Assembly (NCBI RefSeq): GCF_030733265.1 | Contig: NZ_JASHJI010000004.1 | Location: 186,001 to 250,000 of the forward strand | Direction: 5' to 3' | Length of the DNA: 64,000 bases | DNA from: Roseibium sp. MMSF_3412 | GTDB taxonomy: Bacteria; Pseudomonadota; Alphaproteobacteria; Rhizobiales; Stappiaceae | Part shown: in pieces, positions 11,448 through 20,436 of the stretch | Layout of the letters: the number at the start of each line of letters is the position of its first letter | Position numbering within the stretch: the stretch's first letter is position 1 | Program-made: the position numbers and the translations under genes | Notes under the pieces: model-generated | What the model was told of the DNA's origin: nothing | Database searches by the model: none | The model's input: only the letters and a program-made list of their open reading frames with translations

Positions 11448-13103
11448 TCAGCCGTTCAGAATAGCACCGGCAGGCACTTCCTGTTCGGCCACTTCCTCAA
11501 CTGCTTCAACGTCTTCCTCAACCTCTTCGGCCTCGGCGGACATGGCAGCAAGCTCTTCTTCCGTGATCCAGCCAGCTGCGAGCCGCGCCGCCATCACCAC
11601 GTTTTCCGCTTCCGCGCGCGAGACATCAAATCCGGTCAACGCGCCGTCGAACCGCTTGGTCTCGCCGTCCTTGCGCTCGGTCCAGCCGACAAGGTCGTCG
11701 GCCGCGCAACCGGCAAGGTCTTCCATGGACTTGATATCGTCCTTGCCCAGCGCAACAAGCATCGCCGTGGTCAGGCCGTCAATGGCCCTCAGGTCATCGG
11801 ACACACCAAGCTCGATCCGCTCCTCGTCAAGCTTTGCCTCCAGTTCGCCGAGGTAGTCGCGGGCGCGCGCCTGGATTTCAACGGCAGTTTCGTCGTCAAA
11901 GCCCTCGATCATGGAGATCTCCTCGATCTCCACGTAGGCAACTTCCTCAACAGAGGTGAAGCCCTCGGTCGCCAGCAACTGGCCGACCATTTCGTCCACG
12001 TTGAGCGCTTCCATGAAGAGCTGCGAGCGTTCCAGGAATTCCTTCTGGCGACGATCCGATTCTTCCTGCTCGGTCATGATGTCGATGGCCCAGCCGGTCA
12101 GCTGGGACGCAAGCCGCACATTCTGACCGCGGCGGCCGATCGCAAGCGACAGTTGGTCATCGGGAACGACAACTTCAATACGTTCCGCATCCTCATCAAG
12201 AACAACCTTGGCCACTTCGGCCGGCTGCAAGGCGTTGACGATGAAGGTCGCCGCTTCCTCGTTCCACGGGATGATGTCGATCTTTTCGCCCTGGAGTTCA
12301 CCGACAACGGCCTGAACACGGCTGCCGCGCATACCAACGCAGGCGCCGACCGGGTCGATGGAGGTATCCTTTGAAATCACCGCGATCTTCGCGCGTGACC
12401 CCGGATCCCTGGCAACCGACTTGATTTCGATCACGCCGTCGTAGATTTCGGGCACTTCCTGCGCGAACAACTTGGCCATGAACTGGGGATGCGTGCGGGA
12501 CAGAAAGATCTGCGGTCCGCGCTGTTCCCGGCGAACGTCGTAGATGAACGCCCGGATGCGGTCACCGGTCCGGAATATCTCGCGCGGGATCAACTCATCC
12601 CGCCGCACAATGCCTTCGCCGCGCCCCAGATCGACAATCACGTTGCCGTATTCGGCGCGTTTGACGACACCGTTGATGACCTCGCCAACACGATCCTTGT
12701 ATTCCTCGTACTGGCGGTCGCGCTCGGCCTCGCGCACTTTCTGCACGATGACCTGTTTCGCGGATTGCGCGGCGATGCGGCCGAAATCGAGCGGCGGCAG
12801 CGGCTCGGCGATAAAGTCGCCAAGGCTTGCTTCCGGATTGCGCGCCTGGGCATCCTCAAGCGAAATTTCTGTCGAAACGTTCTCCACGACCTCCACGACC
12901 TGAAGCAGGCGCTGCAGGCGGATCTCGCCGGTTTTCGGATTGATCTCGGCACGTACTTCGGTTTCGGTGCCGTAGCGGGAGCGGGCAGCTTTCTGAATTG
13001 CGTCTTCCATCGCATTGATCACGATCATCCGGTCAATGGATTTTTCCCGGGCGACCGCATCAGCAATTTGCAGCAGTTCCAGCCGGTTTGCGCTGATTGC
13101 CAT
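11448..13103 (-). CDS. nusA: transcription termination/antitermination factor NusA
   Basis: RNA polymerase-bound factor modulating pausing, termination and antitermination. Order: N-terminal polymerase-binding domain (to about residue 130), S1 domain ('VGEVINGVVKRAEYGNVIVDLG'-type start, near 135), then two KH domains ('VGACVGMRGSRVQAV' and 'AIGRRGQNVRLASQLTG'), then helix-hairpin-helix acidic repeats and a Glu-rich tail. At 551 residues it is the extended alphaproteobacterial form. It follows rimP and precedes ylxR-infB in the canonical order. Confidence 0.97.
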   Translation of the reverse strand: MAISANRLELLQIADAVAREKSIDRMIVINAMEDAIQKAARSRYGTETEVRAEINPKTGEIRLQRLLQVVEVVENVSTEISLEDAQARNPEASLGDFIAEPLPPLDFGRIAAQSAKQVIVQKVREAERDRQYEEYKDRVGEVINGVVKRAEYGNVIVDLGRGEGIVRRDELIPREIFRTGDRIRAFIYDVRREQRGPQIFLSRTHPQFMAKLFAQEVPEIYDGVIEIKSVARDPGSRAKIAVISKDTSIDPVGACVGMRGSRVQAVVGELQGEKIDIIPWNEEAATFIVNALQPAEVAKVVLDEDAERIEVVVPDDQLSLAIGRRGQNVRLASQLTGWAIDIMTEQEESDRRQKEFLERSQLFMEALNVDEMVGQLLATEGFTSVEEVAYVEIEEISMIEGFDDETAVEIQARARDYLGELEAKLDEERIELGVSDDLRAIDGLTTAMLVALGKDDIKSMEDLAGCAADDLVGWTERKDGETKRFDGALTGFDVSRAEAENVVMAARLAAGWITEEELAAMSAEAEEVEEDVEAVEEVAEQEVPAGAILNG

Positions 13104-13174
13104 TTTCCACTCCTCTTGCGCCAGGTTCAGGTCCTGGTTTTTGGCGCGTGTCCATTCGCCGCCGAGCCGGAGGC

Positions 13175-13768
13175 TCAGTTGGGCGTGTTGTCCTGTGTCA
13201 GGCCTTCTTCCTGGCTTCTTGCTGCGAGAGCAGCTTTTTCCGCCTGAAGAGCCGCGGTTATCAAATCATCCGTGAGAACGAGCTTGGCTTCGCCGATGTT
13301 TTCCAGCGGCAACGACACCGTGTCGCTTTCGCCCGCGGGAACATCGGGAAGCCGTACCTTCGCGTTGCCGTTGTCGGTCCCGAGCAATGTTCCCCTGAAC
13401 CGTTTGCGACCCTCCAGCATCACGGCCATGTCCACCTTGAGCTCGTGACCAGCCCAGCGGTCGAAATCGCCTGCACGCACCAGAGGGCGGTCGATGCCGG
13501 GTGACGAGACTTCCAGATGGTAGGCCCGGTTGATCGGGTCTTCCACATCCAGCGCCGGGGAGACGGTACGGCTGATCGTTTCACAATCTTCGACGGTCAT
13601 CGTGCCGTCCGGGCGTTCTGCCATGATCTGCAACGTGCATCCGTTTGCAGCGCTGATCTTGGTGCGCACAAGACGATAGCCGAGATCCTCGATCACCGGC
13701 TCAACAATTGCGGCAACGCGGGCATCCAGGCCCTGTTCCGTAACTATTCTTGGTTCGTGTGCGCTCAC
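13175..13768 (-). CDS. rimP: ribosome maturation factor RimP
   Basis: Needed for 30S maturation. The N-terminal alpha/beta domain shows '[16 protein letters not shown]' and '[21 protein letters not shown]', followed by the diagnostic '[14 protein letters not shown]' and an SH3-like C-terminal domain. It has 197 residues with a short extra C-terminal helix. It is the first gene of the rimP-nusA-ylxR-infB-rbfA-truB run. Confidence 0.96.
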   Translation of the reverse strand: MSAHEPRIVTEQGLDARVAAIVEPVIEDLGYRLVRTKISAANGCTLQIMAERPDGTMTVEDCETISRTVSPALDVEDPINRAYHLEVSSPGIDRPLVRAGDFDRWAGHELKVDMAVMLEGRKRFRGTLLGTDNGNAKVRLPDVPAGESDTVSLPLENIGEAKLVLTDDLITAALQAEKAALAARSQEEGLTQDNTPN

Positions 13769-13876
13769 ACTTGGCTCCTGTTAAACCGTTTCCGGTCTTT
13801 CATCTCGGACGCGCCCGATTGTCGGTCTACATAAGGCTATCCTGCTTGGGTCTTTTGCCTCCGGCCCGGTACCTAA

Positions 13877-13910
13877 ACAAAAAAGAGCGGGTCCCCGTCG
13901 GGCCCACTCT
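13877..13910 (-). terminator. terminator after trmB
   Basis: Stem AGAG-x-GGG / CCC-x-CTCT with one mismatch, followed on the minus strand by TTTTTTGTTT. It lies about 150 bases beyond the trmB stop, upstream of rimP. Confidence 0.7.
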
Positions 13911-14056
13911 CAAATGCTCTGATAAAGCCGTTTGAGGTGAAACACCGGCTGTATAACGCCAAAGGCAGTCTGAGCGCAAGTGTCCGATCTCAAATCCGCA
14001 AAAGAACTTGGCCCGGAAAGCCGGGACGGCCGCGCAAGACCCGCTCACAAAGGCGT

Positions 14057-14743
14057 TCAGATCCGGCGGAAGGTGAGGTACCTGCCCGTACGTCCCTCGC
14101 GAATTGCCTTGGCCTCATAACGCGTCCCGGGCCAGCCCTGCCACGGTGTTTTCCAGTCGGCCGCCGTCTCGGCCAGCCATTCGAACCGGGCATGGTCGCG
14201 GCAGTGGCGCAGCGTCCAGTCGATATAGGTGTCGATATCGCTGGCAAACCGGAACTCGCTGCCAGGTTTCAGCACCCTTGCGTACCGGTCGAGATTGTCT
14301 TCATTGATGAAGCGCCGCTTCCAGTGCCGTTTCTTCGGCCAGGGATCCGGGTAGAGCTGGTAGGCAAGGTCCAGCGATGCCTGCGGAAGCCAGTCAAGAA
14401 CATTGACGGCGTCGTCGTCGTAAAGGCGCACATTCGCCAAGCCTTCGTCAACGACGGCCGCAACCGCCTTCGCCATGCTGCCGACGAACGGCTCCACACC
14501 GATGAACCCCGTTTGCGGGTTGGTGCGGGCCCGGTGCAGCAAATGCTCGCCCCCGCCGAATCCGACCTCAAGGCAAACCTCGGTCACATCCCCTTCAAAC
14601 AGGTCCTTCGTGTCCGCAGGAGCTGGCGAGCCGAGATCAAGCGCCAGACGGGGCAGCTCGTTCTCCATCAGCGCTTCACGGCGCGGGCTCAAAGGTTTGC
14701 CCTTGCGGCGGCCGAAAAAGGAACCTTCGTATCGATCGGTCAT
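14057..14743 (-). CDS. trmB: tRNA (guanine-N7)-methyltransferase
   Basis: Methylates G46 of tRNAs using S-adenosylmethionine. The SAM-binding motif is '[16 protein letters not shown]' in the N-terminal third; '[11 protein letters not shown]' is the TrmB signature and '[10 protein letters not shown]'-like sequence closes the domain ('HARFEWLAE' here). It has 228 residues. It sits directly downstream of metK, which makes its cofactor, an arrangement conserved in Hyphomicrobiales. Confidence 0.95.
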   Translation of the reverse strand: MTDRYEGSFFGRRKGKPLSPRREALMENELPRLALDLGSPAPADTKDLFEGDVTEVCLEVGFGGGEHLLHRARTNPQTGFIGVEPFVGSMAKAVAAVVDEGLANVRLYDDDAVNVLDWLPQASLDLAYQLYPDPWPKKRHWKRRFINEDNLDRYARVLKPGSEFRFASDIDTYIDWTLRHCRDHARFEWLAETAADWKTPWQGWPGTRYEAKAIREGRTGRYLTFRRI

Positions 14744-14777
14744 CGTTGCAGCAGCGGTGTCTTTACATGCACAAGAC

Positions 14778-14798
14778 CGCCGGTTCGGGACCGGCGGC
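14778..14798 (-). terminator. hairpin between metK and trmB
   Basis: Perfect 8-base arms CCGCCGGT / ACCGGCGG with a 5-base loop in the 88-base metK-trmB gap. There is no strong T tract after it, so it may be an attenuating or stabilising stem rather than a full terminator. Confidence 0.4.
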
Positions 14799-14831
14799 CT
14801 GAAATTTCAAACAGTAACGGACTGCCCGAAC

Positions 14832-16004
14832 TTACCCGGCGAGCGGGCGCAGCGCGTCGACAAGATCCGTTTTTTCCCAGGTGAAGCCGCCGTCGGCATC
14901 CGGCTGACGCCCAAAGTGACCATAAGCAGCGGTCCGCTCGTAGATCGCGTTGTTCAGCTTCAGGTGTTCACGAATCCCGCGCGGGCTCAGGCCCATGACA
15001 TCCCGAAGCGTGGTCTCCAATCTGGCTTCATCGCACCGACCGGTGCCGTGCAGATCGACATAGACCGACAGCGGCTCTGAGACGCCGATTGCGTAGGACA
15101 GCTGGATGGTGCAGCGGTCGGCCAGATCGGCCGCGACAACATTCTTCGCCAGATAGCGCGCGGCGTAAGCTGCGGACCGGTCAACCTTGGTGGGGTCCTT
15201 GCCGGAAAACGCACCGCCGCCATGGGGCGCTGCTCCGCCATACGTGTCGACGATGATCTTGCGCCCTGTGAGGCCGGCATCGCCGTCCGGGCCGCCGATC
15301 ACAAAGGCGCCGGTGGGATTGACGTGCCACTCCGTCTCGCCGGTGATCCAGCCGTCGGGAAGCGCCGTGCGGATGTAAGGCTCGACAATGCGGCGAACGT
15401 CTTCCGATGTCAGAGCCGGATCCAGATGCTGGGTCGACAGAACGATCGACGTCGCCGCGACGGGTACGCCGTTTTCGTAGCGGACGGTGACCTGGCTTTT
15501 TGCATCCGGACCGAGAACCGGCTCCTTGCCGGATTTACGGGCATCGGCGAGCAGGCTCAGAATCTTGTGCGAATACAGGATCGGTGCCGGCATCAGTTCT
15601 TCGGTTTCCCGGCATGCATAGCCGAACATGATCCCCTGATCGCCTGCGCCTTCATCCTTGTTGCCACCTGCATCGACGCCCTGGGCGATATGGGCCGACT
15701 GACCATGAAGATGCACGGCAATATCGCAGTTTTCCCAATGAAAACCGTCCTGCTCATAGCCGATATCCTTGATGGCCATGCGCGCCAGATGGGCAATGTA
15801 CTCATTGGTAATGCCTGCCGGGCCGCGGGTCTCGCCGGCAATCACGACACGATTGGTGGTGGCCAGCGTTTCGCAGGCCACGCGGGCTTCGGGCATTTCA
15901 CGAAGATAAGCATCGACAACCGCATCGGAGATTCGGTCGCACACCTTGTCCGGATGTCCTTCTGAAACGGATTCGGACGTGAAAAGGTAGTTCTGACGTG
16001 CCAT
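14832..16004 (-). CDS. metK: S-adenosylmethionine synthetase
   Basis: Forms S-adenosylmethionine from ATP and methionine. Motifs: N-terminal '[13 protein letters not shown]' (His/Asp bind ATP-Mg), '[10 protein letters not shown]' and '[16 protein letters not shown]' (Lys and loop of the active site). At 390 residues it is full length. Start 16004 (MARQNYLF) has AGAAGGA upstream; an open frame continues to 16073 without support. An 11-base perfect hairpin lies 33-58 bases upstream in the leader. Confidence 0.97.
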   Translation of the reverse strand: MARQNYLFTSESVSEGHPDKVCDRISDAVVDAYLREMPEARVACETLATTNRVVIAGETRGPAGITNEYIAHLARMAIKDIGYEQDGFHWENCDIAVHLHGQSAHIAQGVDAGGNKDEGAGDQGIMFGYACRETEELMPAPILYSHKILSLLADARKSGKEPVLGPDAKSQVTVRYENGVPVAATSIVLSTQHLDPALTSEDVRRIVEPYIRTALPDGWITGETEWHVNPTGAFVIGGPDGDAGLTGRKIIVDTYGGAAPHGGGAFSGKDPTKVDRSAAYAARYLAKNVVAADLADRCTIQLSYAIGVSEPLSVYVDLHGTGRCDEARLETTLRDVMGLSPRGIREHLKLNNAIYERTAAYGHFGRQPDADGGFTWEKTDLVDALRPLAG

Positions 16005-16036
16005 TGGCGATCGTCCTTCTGGGAATGAATATGAAT

Positions 16037-16062
16037 GAAGCGGCGAATAAGTTCGCCGCTTC
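16037..16062 (-). promoter_or_regulatory. strong leader hairpin upstream of metK
   Basis: GAAGCGGCGAA / TTCGCCGCTTC, 11 base pairs with a 4-base loop, in the 112-base gap between the XRE regulator gene and metK. No T tract follows on the minus strand, so a leader regulatory or processing element is as likely as a terminator. It does not match the SAM/SAH riboswitch pattern. Confidence 0.55.
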
Positions 16063-16116
16063 GAGTGCATCAATCTTTGAAGTTTTTCGTCACGTCAAGC
16101 GTGTTGTGCAAATTTG

Positions 16117-16521
16117 TTATTCATCGCCGGACAGAGAACGAACCAGATCAACGATCCGGCGTCTGACTTTGGGGTCTTCGATTCGCACGAATGCCTTGTT
16201 CAATGAAAGGCCCTCCGACGATGACAGGAAATCGACGACATAGGATGTCGGCTGTGTTTCGCCAAAGCCCTCTGCCTCTTCAGGCGTGCCCGGTGCGTCC
16301 TCGAAGAAGAAGGAAACCGGAACTTTCAGTATCGTCGCAATATGCTGCAACCGGCTGGCACCGATCCGGTTCGTGCCTTTTTCGTATTTCTGGATTTGCT
16401 GAAAGGTGATGCCGAGGCTTTCACCCAGTTTTTCCTGACTCATTCCAAGCATCATTCGCCTCAGGCGAACACGGCTACCAACGTGTATATCGATCGGATT
16501 TGGAGACTTTTTACTGGGCAT
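16117..16521 (-). CDS. XRE-family regulator, PhrR/PraR-like
   Basis: A 134-residue regulator with one Cro/C1-type helix-turn-helix: 'VRLRRMMLGMSQEKLGESLG' then 'TFQQIQKYEKGTNRIGASRL'. In rhizobia the gene at this locus, between lnt and metK, is phrR/praR, an acid-induced regulator known to repress quorum-sensing and biofilm genes; orthology here rests on position and fold. Start 16521 (MPSKKSPNP) follows AGAAAGAG; the frame extends 78 bases further without support. The C-terminal 'DPKVRRRIVDLVRSL' is typical of this group. Confidence 0.88.
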   Translation of the reverse strand: MPSKKSPNPIDIHVGSRVRLRRMMLGMSQEKLGESLGITFQQIQKYEKGTNRIGASRLQHIATILKVPVSFFFEDAPGTPEEAEGFGETQPTSYVVDFLSSSEGLSLNKAFVRIEDPKVRRRIVDLVRSLSGDE

Positions 16522-16711
16522 GTACGTCGCTCTTTCTTCTTCTTGCGGCGAATGTCCGCTCATATCAGATCGTACAAGCTCCCTTAGATCCTCCCACAAG
16601 ATCCAAGAGACTGAAGCAAGCCCGCAACCCCTAGCTTGTACATGAATCAGTCTTCAATCGACTGTTTCACGGTTGTATCACACTTCGATCACTCAACTCA
16701 AACAAAATTTA

Positions 16712-18328
16712 TCAATCATAACGCGAGTGGCGGTTGTATTTTGCGAAAATTGCAAATCCGACAAGTGTTATTGAAATAATCAGTATCGGCACATCGCCAG
16801 AAACCTCATAGATAGTTGTGCCTAGTTGGCCCGGAAGGCCTGCATCTACGACACCTCGTTCAAAAACTGTCAATTCTTCGACAACGGCGCCATATCCATC
16901 TACGACAGCGGAAATGCCCGTATTTGCTGCCCTTACGAGCGGCAGTCCCGTTTCAATCGCGCGCATCCGCGCCTGTGCAAAGTGCTGGAACGGCCCTGGC
17001 GTGCGCCCGAACCATGCATCGTTGGTCACGTTCAACAAGAAGGAGGGTTCATCGGGCGTTGCAGAAACGACGCCTGGGAAAATCGCCTCATAGCAAATCA
17101 ATGGTAGAAAACTGAAATCGTTGGTGGTGGAGAGTACACGCTGATGATAGCCGGCCTCAAATCCCTCAATCGGACCGGCAAGATTGGTAAAGCCGATGTT
17201 TTCCAAAAGAGCCTTGAAGGGGACATACTCGCCGAACGGTACGAGGCGTACCTTGTCATAAACACCCTTGACCGTGCCGTCGCTCCCCACGACGTAAACG
17301 CTGTTGAAGTACTCGGGTCCGGATGCGCCCGCTTCTAGTCTCACCGCCCCGGTCACAAGTTCGGTATCGGCGCCCAATGTCTGCCCGATGCGAAAGAGAG
17401 CGCCGGGCTCCTGTGTCAGGAGGAAGGGCAACGCCGATTCGGGCCAGACAACCAGCCTTTGCTGGCCGACACGCGCGTTGCCGCCGAGAGGCGCTTCAGT
17501 CATGTCGAGATAGGTCTGAAAAATCTCGTCCCTGAGTTCGGGCCGCCACTTGTCCTTTTGATCGATCGAGGGCTGTACGATCCTGATATCCAGGCTTGTA
17601 TATTCGACGTCCGCCGTCGCGACCCGGTATATCCCGAAAGCGGAAACGGCAACGAAGGCAACGGCCGCGAGAGACACTGCGCGCACCTTTTGGCCAACCG
17701 GTTTTGCGTCGGCGAGCAATGCGGGCGCAGAGCAAATGGCGACGACGAGAAAGGTCAACCCGTAGATACCAACAAGACTCGCGGATTGCGCCAGGACCAG
17801 GCTGTCGGAAACGCCGTATCCGAAGGCATTCCAGGGGAACCCGGTCAACACGTGCCCCCTGACCCAGTCGGCAAGCGTCAAGCAGGCGGCGAGCAGCAGA
17901 ATCCTGCGAAACTGATCCGTCCAGAACATGGCGGCAAGCGCGACACCGAGCGCTGTAAACAGGGCCAGTCCCGCCGGCATGGCGAGCACGGCAAACGGCA
18001 ACAACCAGGCAAAGCGATCCGCCTCGACCAGGAACGCCGCCCCGATCCACCAGAGTCCTGCGAGAAAATACCCGAATCCGAAAAGCCAGCCGAGAACGAA
18101 ACCTGTTCGAAAGCGCACGCCGTTGCGCCTTGCATCCGCTTCCAGAGCGCCATCCAGGATCCAGACAAAACACGGGAAAGTTATCAAAAGAACAGGGGAT
18201 ATCCCGAAAGGGGGAAGCGACAAGGCGCTGAGCGCTCCCAGGAGGATCGCCAGGAACCGGCGCTGCGACCCCCAGGCCAACAGGAACGTGTTCGGCAGAA
18301 AAGACAGTCGTTGTGTGAACCAGTGCAT
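16712..18328 (-). CDS. lnt: apolipoprotein N-acyltransferase
   Basis: Adds the third acyl chain to the N-terminal Cys of lipoproteins in the inner membrane. About six N-terminal hydrophobic segments are followed by a nitrilase-like periplasmic domain carrying the Glu-Lys-Cys triad: 'WPESALPFLL' (Glu), 'YDKVRLVPFGEYVPF' (Lys) and 'LICYEAIFPG' (Cys). A final hydrophobic helix precedes a short basic tail. Length, 538 residues, is normal. It follows corC in the ybeY-corC-lnt set, but the gap is widened by a MITE-like insertion. Confidence 0.96.
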   Translation of the reverse strand: MHWFTQRLSFLPNTFLLAWGSQRRFLAILLGALSALSLPPFGISPVLLITFPCFVWILDGALEADARRNGVRFRTGFVLGWLFGFGYFLAGLWWIGAAFLVEADRFAWLLPFAVLAMPAGLALFTALGVALAAMFWTDQFRRILLLAACLTLADWVRGHVLTGFPWNAFGYGVSDSLVLAQSASLVGIYGLTFLVVAICSAPALLADAKPVGQKVRAVSLAAVAFVAVSAFGIYRVATADVEYTSLDIRIVQPSIDQKDKWRPELRDEIFQTYLDMTEAPLGGNARVGQQRLVVWPESALPFLLTQEPGALFRIGQTLGADTELVTGAVRLEAGASGPEYFNSVYVVGSDGTVKGVYDKVRLVPFGEYVPFKALLENIGFTNLAGPIEGFEAGYHQRVLSTTNDFSFLPLICYEAIFPGVVSATPDEPSFLLNVTNDAWFGRTPGPFQHFAQARMRAIETGLPLVRAANTGISAVVDGYGAVVEELTVFERGVVDAGLPGQLGTTIYEVSGDVPILIISITLVGFAIFAKYNRHSRYD

Positions 18329-18673
18329 TGAATCCGAATCCCCAGGTGAGGACTGGAGATTCGACGGCTCACCGTGGGCCGGTCAAGTACAATTATGCAG
18401 GAACGGCCTAGGTGATGGACTCATAAATGAGACTGAAATGGCATGCGAAATGGCGAAATCCCGTTAGGAAGGGTGTGCGGAGCGGGCTGACTGCCCGGTC
18501 AAGCACCCTGACGCCACGGGGCGAAGCCATTTCCATGTCCTTCGGATTTGACCGGCTTGCGCCTCCTCCGCGTTGCGAAAGGCTTGAAAATGAAACACAT
18601 TTCCTTCGCTTCCGCACCTTGACGAGAAGCAAGCCGCCTCAAACCCTTTCGGCCTCATTTATGAGTGCATCAC
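18329..18673. other. gene-free lnt-corC interval
   Basis: About 345 bases without a gene. Nearly all of it is the 270-base inverted-repeat element; the remaining 79 bases next to lnt hold its start region. Confidence 0.6.
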
Positions 18674-18677
18674 CTAG
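18408..18677. mobile_element. MITE-like non-autonomous element with 24-base terminal inverted repeats
   Basis: The 24-base segments at 18408-18431 and 18654-18677 are inverted copies with a single mismatch; each outer end is CTAG and each inner part contains the palindrome CTCATAAATGAG. The 222 bases between have no credible open frame. CTAG/TA at both ends resembles Tc1/IS630-type target use, so the element may be mobilised in trans; the family is inference. The right end overlaps the corC stop codon. Confidence 0.72.
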
Positions 18678-19873
18678 CCTTCCAGCGTTGCCTGCTGTTC
18701 AGGCGCAGTATCTGCAGGCCCCGTCTGGGCGCTTTCCGCTTGTCCCGAACCGGGCTTTTTGGTTCGGCGGCGCAATTCCTGCGGGCGGGCTTCGGCACGC
18801 TTACGGCGGATCTTGAGACGTTTGATGCGCCTTGGATCGGCATCCATGACTTCAAACTCGAACCCCGGGACTTCGTCCGGGACGTACAGGAGCTCTCCTC
18901 GAACCGGGACCCGGCCAACCGCTACATATAGAAGTCCGCCGAGTGTATCGACGTCTTCCGATATCTCGCCGCCGGACAGTTTCGTTCCGAGAACCTCATC
19001 CAGGTCTTCGAGCGGTAGCCGCGGATCAGCTATCCAGACACCTTCGCCTGCAGTTGCGAGCATTTCCTCTTCGTCTTCATCGTGCTCGTCCTCAATGTCC
19101 CCCACCACTTCTTCCACCAGATCTTCCAGCGAAACGAGGCCGTCAGTGCCGCCATATTCGTCAATCACGAGCGCCATCTGGATCCGGCCAGCCTGCATCT
19201 TTGCCATGAGATCCGTTGCAGGCATGGACGGCGGTACGAACAGGAGGTTCCGCAGAAGGTCCGTCTCCTTCAATGTGACCGACAGATCAACACAGGACAG
19301 ATCCAGGTTCTGTGTGTTGTGGCCCTTTCGAGCTGCGGCAGCTTGTTGAGGTTCAATTTCCGCGTTTGAAGCGTCAGTATTTTCCACAGTGGTTGTAAGG
19401 TCACGTTTTACACCCTGCTCGGCAATGAAAGCCATGAGGTCCTTGATGTGGACCATGCCGCGCGGATCGTCGAGCGAATCCTCGTACACGGGCATGCGGG
19501 AATGACCGCTCTTTTGGAACAGCTCCATCAACCGGCTAAGACTGGTATCCAGGTCAACCGCGTCAATGTCCGCACGCGGAATCATGACGTCATCCACGCG
19601 CAGTTCTCTCAGGCGCAGGATGTTTCCGAGCAAAAGACGCTCTTCGGGCGAGAAGGCCGTGTCGCCACTGCCATCCCTCGCCAGTTCATCTTCAAGATTT
19701 TCACGAAGGCTCGAAGACTGGCGCCCCAAGCGCAATACGCGTTTGAGATTTTCGAGAAAGGCCGCAGTGCGCTGCGGCTTCGTCTGTTGCGGATCTTCTC
19801 CGTCGGAAGACTGCCCGGAACTTGCGGTCTTGGACTCGCCCTCCGGACTTTGCGGTTCAACTGCGCTCATCAT
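18674..19873 (-). CDS. corC: hemolysin/CorC-family CBS-domain protein
   Basis: Two CBS domains ('VDDVMIPRADIDAVDLDTSLSRL' near residue 92 and the following segment to about 230) bind adenine nucleotides. A C-terminal CorC_HlyC domain follows ('GGTDGLVSLEDLVEEVVGDI', then 'LGGLLYVAVGRVPVRGE'). No DUF21 membrane domain is present, so this is the soluble CorC/TlyC type, associated with divalent-cation efflux or membrane function. 399 residues. The N-terminal 40 residues are low-complexity and polar. The TAG stop lies inside the terminal repeat of the downstream element. Two adjacent ATGs compete for the start, with weak ribosome sites. Confidence 0.92.
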   Translation of the reverse strand: MMSAVEPQSPEGESKTASSGQSSDGEDPQQTKPQRTAAFLENLKRVLRLGRQSSSLRENLEDELARDGSGDTAFSPEERLLLGNILRLRELRVDDVMIPRADIDAVDLDTSLSRLMELFQKSGHSRMPVYEDSLDDPRGMVHIKDLMAFIAEQGVKRDLTTTVENTDASNAEIEPQQAAAARKGHNTQNLDLSCVDLSVTLKETDLLRNLLFVPPSMPATDLMAKMQAGRIQMALVIDEYGGTDGLVSLEDLVEEVVGDIEDEHDEDEEEMLATAGEGVWIADPRLPLEDLDEVLGTKLSGGEISEDVDTLGGLLYVAVGRVPVRGELLYVPDEVPGFEFEVMDADPRRIKRLKIRRKRAEARPQELRRRTKKPGSGQAESAQTGPADTAPEQQATLEG

Positions 19874-19909
19874 TTATCAATACAAGAACTTTGTGCCCCA
19901 TGATGCCAC

Positions 19910-20425
19910 CTAATTGCCTTCGACCACAAGAGGACTGCCAGCATAAGGATCATCAATGCTTAACGATGCAAGTATGGTTTTCTCAAGACCTTCCATCAAC
20001 TCGGCCTCTTCATCCGTCTGATGATCATAGTCGAAAAGGTGAAGCAACCCATGAACAGTCAGATGGGAAAGATGGTCGGAGAAATCAACTCCCATGTCGC
20101 GTGCCTCGGATGAGATCGTCTCGAAGCCGAAGACAATGTCGCCCAGAAGCGGACCATACCTGTCGTCAACCGGGTCACTTCCGGGAAAGGAAAGTACATT
20201 AGTCGGTTTGTCCTTGTCTCTCCACTCCCCGTTCAGCTTGCGGATCGACGCGTCGTTGGTGAACAGCAGCGAGAGTTCACTGTTGTCCATGACCTGCAAC
20301 TTTCCCTTCGATAGGGTCGCGCGGATTGCCGTTTCAGCCAGACGTGCCAACTCTTCCTCAGCCGGCCAGTCTCCTGCTTCCAGGGTCACATCGATCACAA
20401 ATCCATCGGGCAGGGCAGAGGTCAT
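19910..20425 (-). CDS. ybeY: endoribonuclease YbeY
   Basis: Single-strand endoribonuclease for 16S rRNA 3'-end maturation and ribosome quality control. The zinc site H-x3-H-x5-H is clear in 'HLTVHGLLHLFDYDHQ', and 'PTNVLSFPG' is the other family hallmark. 171 residues, 11 bases after phoH, consistent with one transcript phoH-ybeY-corC. Confidence 0.96.
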   Translation of the reverse strand: MTSALPDGFVIDVTLEAGDWPAEEELARLAETAIRATLSKGKLQVMDNSELSLLFTNDASIRKLNGEWRDKDKPTNVLSFPGSDPVDDRYGPLLGDIVFGFETISSEARDMGVDFSDHLSHLTVHGLLHLFDYDHQTDEEAELMEGLEKTILASLSIDDPYAGSPLVVEGN

Positions 20426-20436
20426 ATCCGGCTGTC

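Noticed and set aside
16005-16116. SAM riboswitch upstream of metK
   Set aside because: The leader lacks the SAM/SAH core and SAM-II-type pseudoknot bases; only a simple hairpin is seen.
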